DNA of 23,219 bases from NCBI GenBank assembly GCA_032718475.1, contig JAUCBJ010003331.1, positions 1 through 23,219 of the forward strand, written 5' to 3'. The notes under the pieces were generated by a model. The model ran no database searches, was not told where the DNA came from, and saw only the letters and a list, made by a program, of their open reading frames with translations. This stretch comes from Nemertoderma westbladi. Its lineage: Eukaryota; Xenacoelomorpha; Nemertodermatida; Nemertodermatidae. The position numbers and the translations under genes were made by a program. Numbering within the stretch: the stretch's first letter is position 1; every line of letters begins with the position of its first letter. This document shows, one piece after another, positions 19,000-23,219 of the stretch.

Positions 19000-19133
19000 G
19001 GCCCTGGTTCGATCCCTTGACCAGGCAACGCTGTTTTTGCAGTGTTTTAAAAACGACAAAATTTATAATTAATGCTGTAATATGATCAATATAAAACCAA
19101 GATATGTTAACATTCAGACATTAGACTGTTAGA

Positions 19134-19324
19134 GGGTCCTACGAATTAGGCCTACCCCAAAATAGGCAGATAGGACAACAATGTTTAGAAACAGTGAGGG
19201 AAAGGAGCAGGTTACAGTGGCAAGTTTTTCTAACCAAAACAATAAACGAGAGTGAAAAACAAGTATTTCGGGGTAGGGTAGGGCTGTAGGGGCCTATTCT
19301 GGTTTGGGGTAATTCGTAGGACCG
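19134..19324. mobile_element. Small TIR element (E3, 191 bp) nested in E2
   Basis: The left end GGGTCCTACGAATTAGGCC is matched by the reverse complement of the right end, CGGTCCTACGAATTACCCC, with shared ACCCCAAA and AATAGG further in. The terminal GGTCCTAC is common to E2. The interior contains CTAACCAAAACAATAAAC, which recurs near 21890. No target duplication is recognisable (flanks CTGTTAGA and TTTTTAAA), perhaps because of a deletion. Confidence 0.7.
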
Positions 19325-19455
19325 TTTTTAAAACACTGCACAAACAGAAAACAGTGCTGCACTGTCAAGGCAGCAAGGGATCGAACCGGGCACCAGGGCC
19401 TCCTAATTGGAAGCCCAGGAATTTCGCCACTGGACCATGCAGCTGCTTGAAAATA
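19325..19455 (-). mobile_element. tRNA-like SINE sequence in the right arm of E2
   Basis: On the minus strand the A-box-like TGGTCCAGTGG lies at 19437-19427 and the B box GGTTCGATCCC at 19387-19377. The downstream part GTGCAGTGTTTTAAAAAC matches the left arm. Both boxes are present with tRNA-like spacing, plus a small insertion, TGCCCGG, before the B box. It is related to the head at 625-700. Confidence 0.75.
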
Positions 19456-19837
19456 ACAACTAGTTGCGGTAAATTGCGGTAAGTTGCGGTAAATTGCGGT
19501 TTTTAGTAGGACCGATCATTTCATACTGTCATACTGACCACAGAACCAAGGCCGCTAGTGATTGACACTGCAGCACTGCAGCGGCGCATATTTCGGTCCC
19601 GTTGCATTTGCTTACAATTAATTATATTTATATACGTAGTGTAGACTACACTACAGCACTACTACACTACAGCACTAGTATACACGTTTTGTATGTGTTT
19701 CTCACTCGTTTGTACTCTTTTGTACTATTTTTGCACTCTTTTGTACTATTTTTGCACTTTATTGTACTCTTTTCTGCTTTTGTAATATAGGCCTATTGTA
19801 CTATTTTGTACTTTTTCGTACAGATTCGTCGGACCGG

Positions 19838-19845
19838 GGATAGCC
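19838..19845. repeat. Target-site duplication, right copy (outer element)
   Basis: GGATAGCC, the partner of 17577-17584, begins right after ...GTCGGACCGG. Confidence 0.8.
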
Positions 19846-19859
19846 CCATGACTGCATGA

Positions 19860-19940
19860 GGGTCCTACTAATTACCCCAACCTACCACAAACTACCACAA
19901 TCTCTACCACAATCTACCACAATCTACCCCAATAATTCGA
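19860..19940 (+). mobile_element. Solo transposon terminus (E4) leading into a satellite
   Basis: GGGTCCTACTAATTACCCC at 19860-19878 matches the ends of E2 and E3. It is followed by CCTACCACAA, ACTACCACAA and TCTACCACAA, which parallel the ACCGCAATTTACCGCAA subterminal repeats of E2. From about 19940 the motif passes into the TCTAATTACCACAA satellite. No matching inverted end was found by eye up to 22180, so the element is either solo or its right end is degraded. Confidence 0.65.
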
Positions 19941-21500
19941 TACAGGCATCTAATTAGCACAATAATATTTTACAATGGCATCTAATTCATAATTACCACA
20001 ATATACAGAACACGAGTGTCTAATTACCACAACACTATACTGCGTCTAATTACCACAATATACAGAATGCAAGTATCTATTTACCACAACACTATACTGC
20101 GTCTAATTACCACAATATACAGAACTCAAGTGTCTAATTACCACAATAGGGTACTATACAGCGTCTAATTACCACAATATACAGAACGCGAGTGTCTAAT
20201 TACCACAACACTATACTGCGTCTAATTACCACAATATACAGAATGCAAGTATCTATTTACCACAACACTATACTGCGTCTAATTACCACAATATACAGAA
20301 CTCAAGTGTCTAATTACCACAATACTATACAGCGTCTAATTACCACAATATACAGAACGCAAGTGTCTAATTACCACAATACTATACAGCGTCTAATTAC
20401 CACAATATACAGAACGCGAGTGTCTAATTACCACAACACTATACTGCATCTAATTACCACAATATACAGAACTCAAGTGTCTATTTACCATATGACTATA
20501 CTGCGTCTAATTACCACAAGACTATACTGCGTCTAATTACCACAATCTATTTACGAACAAGACTACACTGCATCTAATTACCACAATATTATTTTACAAT
20601 GGCATCTAATTACCACAATATACAGAACGCAAGTGTCTAATTACCACAAGACTATACTGCGTCTAATTACCACAACACTATACTGCGTCTAATTACCACA
20701 ATTTATTTACGAACAAGACTACACTGCATCTAATTACCACAATATTATTTTACAATGGCATCTAATTACCACAATATACAGAACGCAAGTGTCTAATTAC
20801 CACAAGACTATACTGCGTCTAATTACCACAACACTATACTGCGTCTAATTACCACAACACTATACTGCGTCTAATTACCACAACACTATACTGCGTCTAA
20901 TTACCACAATTTATTTACGAACAAGACTACACTGCATCTAATTACCACAATATTATTTTACAATGGCATCTAATTACCACAATATACAGAACGCAAGTGT
21001 CTAATTACCACAAGACTATACTGCGTCTAATTACCACAACACTATACTGCGTCTAATTACCACAACACAATACTGCGTCTAATTACCACAATCTATTTAC
21101 CACAAGACTACACTGCATCTAATTACCACAATATTATTTTACAATGGCATCTAATTACCACAATATACAGAACGCAAGTCTCTAATTACCACAACACTAT
21201 ACTGCGTCTAATTACCACAATATACAGAACGCAAGTGTCTATTTACCACAAGACCACACTGCATCTAATTACCACAATATACAGAATGCAAGAGTGTCTA
21301 ATTACCACAATATACAGTACGGTAGTTATTAATATTCAGTGTCTAATTACCACAATATACAGTACGGTAGTTATTAATATTCAGTGTCTAATTACCACAA
21401 TATACAGTACGGTAGTTATTAATATTCATTCAGTGTCTAATTACCGCAAGACTTCACTAACGTCTAATTACCACAATATACAGAACTCAAGTGTCTAATC
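19881..21500. repeat. TCTAATTACCACAA satellite with 26-bp modules and higher-order units
   Basis: The core TCTAATTACCACAA recurs with alternative fillers: CACTATACTGCG (26-bp module), TATACAGAACGCAAGTG (31-bp module) and TATTATTTTACAATGGCA. A block marked by TTACGAACAAGACTACACTG recurs at 20551, 20707 and 20915. The spacings of 156 and 208 differ by exactly two 26-bp modules. Near the right end a 45-bp variant with TACGGTAGTTATTAATATT is present three times (21301, 21346, 21391). I see no protein function. Confidence 0.95.
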
Positions 21501-21640
21501 ACGGGTAGGATTAAAAACCCAAACGGACATGTACGGTACCCAAACGAAACCAAACGGTGGAATACGGAGTTATATCAACAGATGTTATAGTTGCCACAAC
21601 GGGGAAACAATTATACGATTATACGAAAAATAATTACAGT

Positions 21641-21706
21641 AATGCAGCTTTTTGTGTTTTACATTCATGAAGAACACAAAAAACGGTGCCAAGCCCGTAT
21701 ATATGC
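21641..21706 (+). repeat. Hairpin-bearing repeat, copy 2
   Basis: AATGCAGC, stem TTTTTGTGTT (21649-21658) and AACACAAAAA (21673-21682), then ACGGTGCCAAGCCCG. The loop (TTACATTCATGAAG) differs completely from copy 1, while stem and 3' flank are kept. Confidence 0.65.
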
Positions 21707-21792
21707 AGTGGCTCATCTATCAACCACGCTACTTTACACGTATATGATATACAATGGACATCATTATGTATAAAGTAGCGCTTTATTTATAC

Positions 21793-21814
21793 GGGGGGGG
21801 GGGGGGGGGGGGGG
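21793..21814. repeat. Poly-G tract (22 bases)
   Basis: An uninterrupted run of 22 G follows TTTATTTATAC. Such tracts can form G-quadruplexes and are error-prone in sequencing, so the exact length is doubtful. Confidence 0.9.
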
Positions 21815-22184
21815 CTGAAAGCAATTGGAGAATTTATATCTCGTTTCAATGGTAAAGCATCCAATTAAGGGAGAGGAGCTAGGAGGAGTTATCCTAACCA
21901 AAACAATAAACTAATGTCAATCGAACATGGTTAAGGTATTAGTTTTGGAAGTAATCAGTTGTTATTTCTGTAAATATCGTTTGTATCGAAAGACCCCCCT
22001 ATTTAAAGTACTGTATATTTAGTTATTGAAATAAAAAGTATTTATTGTTGGGTGTTGTAGTTAAAGTTGCCGCCTTCTGGAAACAATCGCCACAACAGAT
22101 GTTATAGTTACTGTGGTTAATTACTGTATAATATAATATTGCTTAATTAACCTTTTTTTTTACAATTTTTTTTTGGTACACACT

Positions 22185-22558
22185 GACAGACCCACCGACA
22201 GTCTGACCAACCGACCGACCAACAGACTGACCGACAGACTGACCAATCGACCGACAGACTGAGCGACTGACTGAACAGCCAACCGACCAACCGACTGACT
22301 GACAGACTAACCAACTGACGTACCGATCCATCAACTGACCGACCTGACCAACAGACTGACCTACAGACTGAATGATAAATTTTCCAATCGACCGACGGAC
22401 TCACACACAAACTGACCAACCAACCAACCAACAAACTGACCGACAGATTGAATGACAGACTGACCAACCGACTGACAGACAGACTAACCAACTGACCTAC
22501 CGACCAATCAACCGACCGACAGACTGAACGACTGACTGACCAACTTACCCACCGACAG
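22185..22558. repeat. Degenerate tetranucleotide repeat (ACYG-type)
   Basis: Sequence built from GACC, GACT, GACA and AACC words (CGACCGACCAACAGACTGAC and so on). The minus strand reads as SVGRSVGQSV-like repeats, a known consequence of such simple sequence and not a gene. G occurs almost only in GA dinucleotides. The last G of the window is at 22558. Confidence 0.92.
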
Positions 22559-23219
22559 ACCACACCTACCTACACAACACCTACTACCAACCACAAACAA
22601 CAACAATCACACCCAATCAAACTAACTAATCACACACACCATCCCAAAAACCCCAACCAATCAAACAACACCCACCTCCACAAAAACAACTTCCAACCCA
22701 TTATAAACACCCCCACCAAACAATTAACCAAAAACACCCAATCTCACCCTACAAACCCAACCCCAAACAATACAAACCATATAACATACCTAAACATTAC
22801 CCTACACCTACCAACAACCAACCCCCTAAAACCTACACACCAATCATTTATTTCTCAAAACATCAACCTCTACCCCCAAAATCCTCTACCAACCACCCTA
22901 CCAACATAATCCCAAATACCATACTCTTAACCCCACCAAAATCACAACACTCATCCCACAACACCTCCACCACCCTCAATCAATCCCACCCACCAACAAC
23001 CCCACAAATCACCATACCCATACTCAACATAACACCCACACCAACACCCCCCCCCAATATCAACCATATATACACCCTACCCAATATCCCCCACACCCCT
23101 CTCCCCCCCATCCCCAATCCAATCCCAATCCAAACAAAACCCCCTCAATCAAACCATCTACCACATCTAATCACCCCATCAACACACACAAAACCACCAA
23201 TAATAACCACCCAACCACC
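22559..23219. other. G-free region on the + strand (661 bp to window end)
   Basis: Every base from 22559 to the window end is A, C or T. A and C dominate, T is a minority, and there is no obvious exact tandem period. The minus strand is therefore C-free and G/T-rich with several G runs, for example opposite 23047-23054 and 23096-23115. No ATG can occur on the + strand, and no gene is seen on either strand. Confidence 0.97.

Larger units (their letters stand above)
18379..19060 (+). mobile_element. tRNA-like SINE sequence in the left arm of E2, interrupted
   Basis: The head reads CTGCATCATGGTCTCGTGGTGAC at 18382-18404 in place of an A box. After the insert, the B box GGTTCGATCCC resumes at about 19006-19016, followed by CTGTTTTTGCAGTGTTTTAA. 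Its mirror copy in the right arm is uninterrupted. The split separates the A and B boxes by about 600 bp, so this copy should be dead for pol III. Confidence 0.7.
18271..19514. mobile_element. Inner TIR element (E2) with SINE-like inverted arms
   Basis: The left end starts GGGTCCTACTAAAAACCGC. The right end, in reverse complement, starts CGGTCCTACTAAAAACCGC, and the match continues into ACCGCAATTTACCGCAAC repeats. Exact 8-bp target duplications flank it. Inward of the ACCGCAA repeats both arms contain the same tRNA-like sequence, rightward at 18380 and leftward at 19450, so the effective inverted repeats exceed 150 bp and the element could fold back. The left arm is split by a GC-rich insert and the centre holds a third small TIR element. 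No transposase frame is present. Confidence 0.85.
17585..19837. mobile_element. Outer TIR element (E1), non-autonomous, with about 140-bp inverted arms
   Basis: The left end reads GGGTCCGACGAATTTGTAC. The reverse complement of the right end reads CCGGTCCGACGAATCTGTAC. The inverted arms (17585-17730 and 19697-19837) continue as AGTACAAAA-type subterminal repeats and match almost perfectly over their inner 75 bp, up to CGAGTGAGAAAC. Exact 8-bp target duplications flank it. Its middle holds at least two other insertions. No transposase frame is visible, so it must have moved with a transposase supplied elsewhere. An 8-bp duplication fits hAT, P, Merlin or Zisupton-like families; the superfamily is undetermined. 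Confidence 0.85.
21501..22184. other. AT-rich spacer with poly-G and scattered repeat fragments
   Basis: No gene is seen. The 17-mer CAACAGATGTTATAGTT occurs at 21576-21592 and 22093-22109, with GCCACAAC and GAAACAAT nearby in altered order. CTAACCAAAACAATAAAC near 21894 matches the interior of E3. A second hairpin repeat lies at 21641-21706. A 22-base poly-G run is at 21793-21814. Confidence 0.6.

Noticed and set aside
20192-20536. 114-codon frame with YHNTILRLITTIYRTQVS repeats
   Set aside because: Generated by the TCTAATTACCACAA satellite; frame openness follows the repeat modules.
21501-21525. Right inverted end of E4 at ...CACGGGTAGGATTAAAAACCC
   Set aside because: It has only a partial GTAGGA match to the expected end and lacks the GGACC tip, so I do not call it.
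22143-22563. Minus-strand frames rich in SVGRSVGQSV
   Set aside because: Such serine/valine/glycine repeats come from ACYG-type simple sequence and are not proteins.

Overview
The window looks like nuclear DNA from an animal, most likely a marine invertebrate. The evidence is one full-length animal-specific protein (a liprin-beta), tRNA-derived SINE-like sequences with pol III boxes, terminal-inverted-repeat transposons with 8-bp target duplications, long satellite arrays and AT-rich spacer. I cannot place the phylum from sequence alone. Only one intact, convincing gene is present; most of the window is repeat.

Layout, left to right. 1-370 is a 45-bp tandem array that continues beyond the window. 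444-498 holds twin poly-C tracts. 625-991 is a tRNA-like SINE with a 63-bp tandem tail. 1603-1942 is bounded by inverted repeats. 2617-3101 is a 27-bp satellite (18 units). 3192-10386 is a 7.2-kb, 18-bp satellite (about 400 units) with higher-order structure. 10387-12524 is AT-rich spacer. 12525-15338 (minus) is an uninterrupted 937-codon liprin-beta gene. 15842-16887 is a frameshifted relic of an element-type protein. 17585-19837 is a nest of inverted-repeat elements. 19860-21500 is a third satellite that begins at a transposon-type terminus. 21793-21814 is poly-G. 22185-22558 is a tetranucleotide-like tract. 22559-23219 contains no G at all.

The most notable parts are these. (1) The last 661 bases lack G on the + strand, with a sharp edge against a G-containing repeat. 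(2) A set of nested transposons at 17585-19837 shares the terminus GGTCC(T/G)AC(G/T)AA; two of them have exact 8-bp target duplications, and one carries tRNA-like sequences in inverted orientation in its arms. (3) A satellite appears to have grown out of the subterminal TACCNCAA motifs of that same family. (4) The liprin-beta gene has no introns across its coding region, unlike its usual animal relatives, and carries a coding minisatellite between SAM domains 2 and 3.

There is no operon or pathway context. The long open frames in the satellites follow from repeat periods divisible by three and from a minus strand without stop codons, so I do not annotate them as genes.
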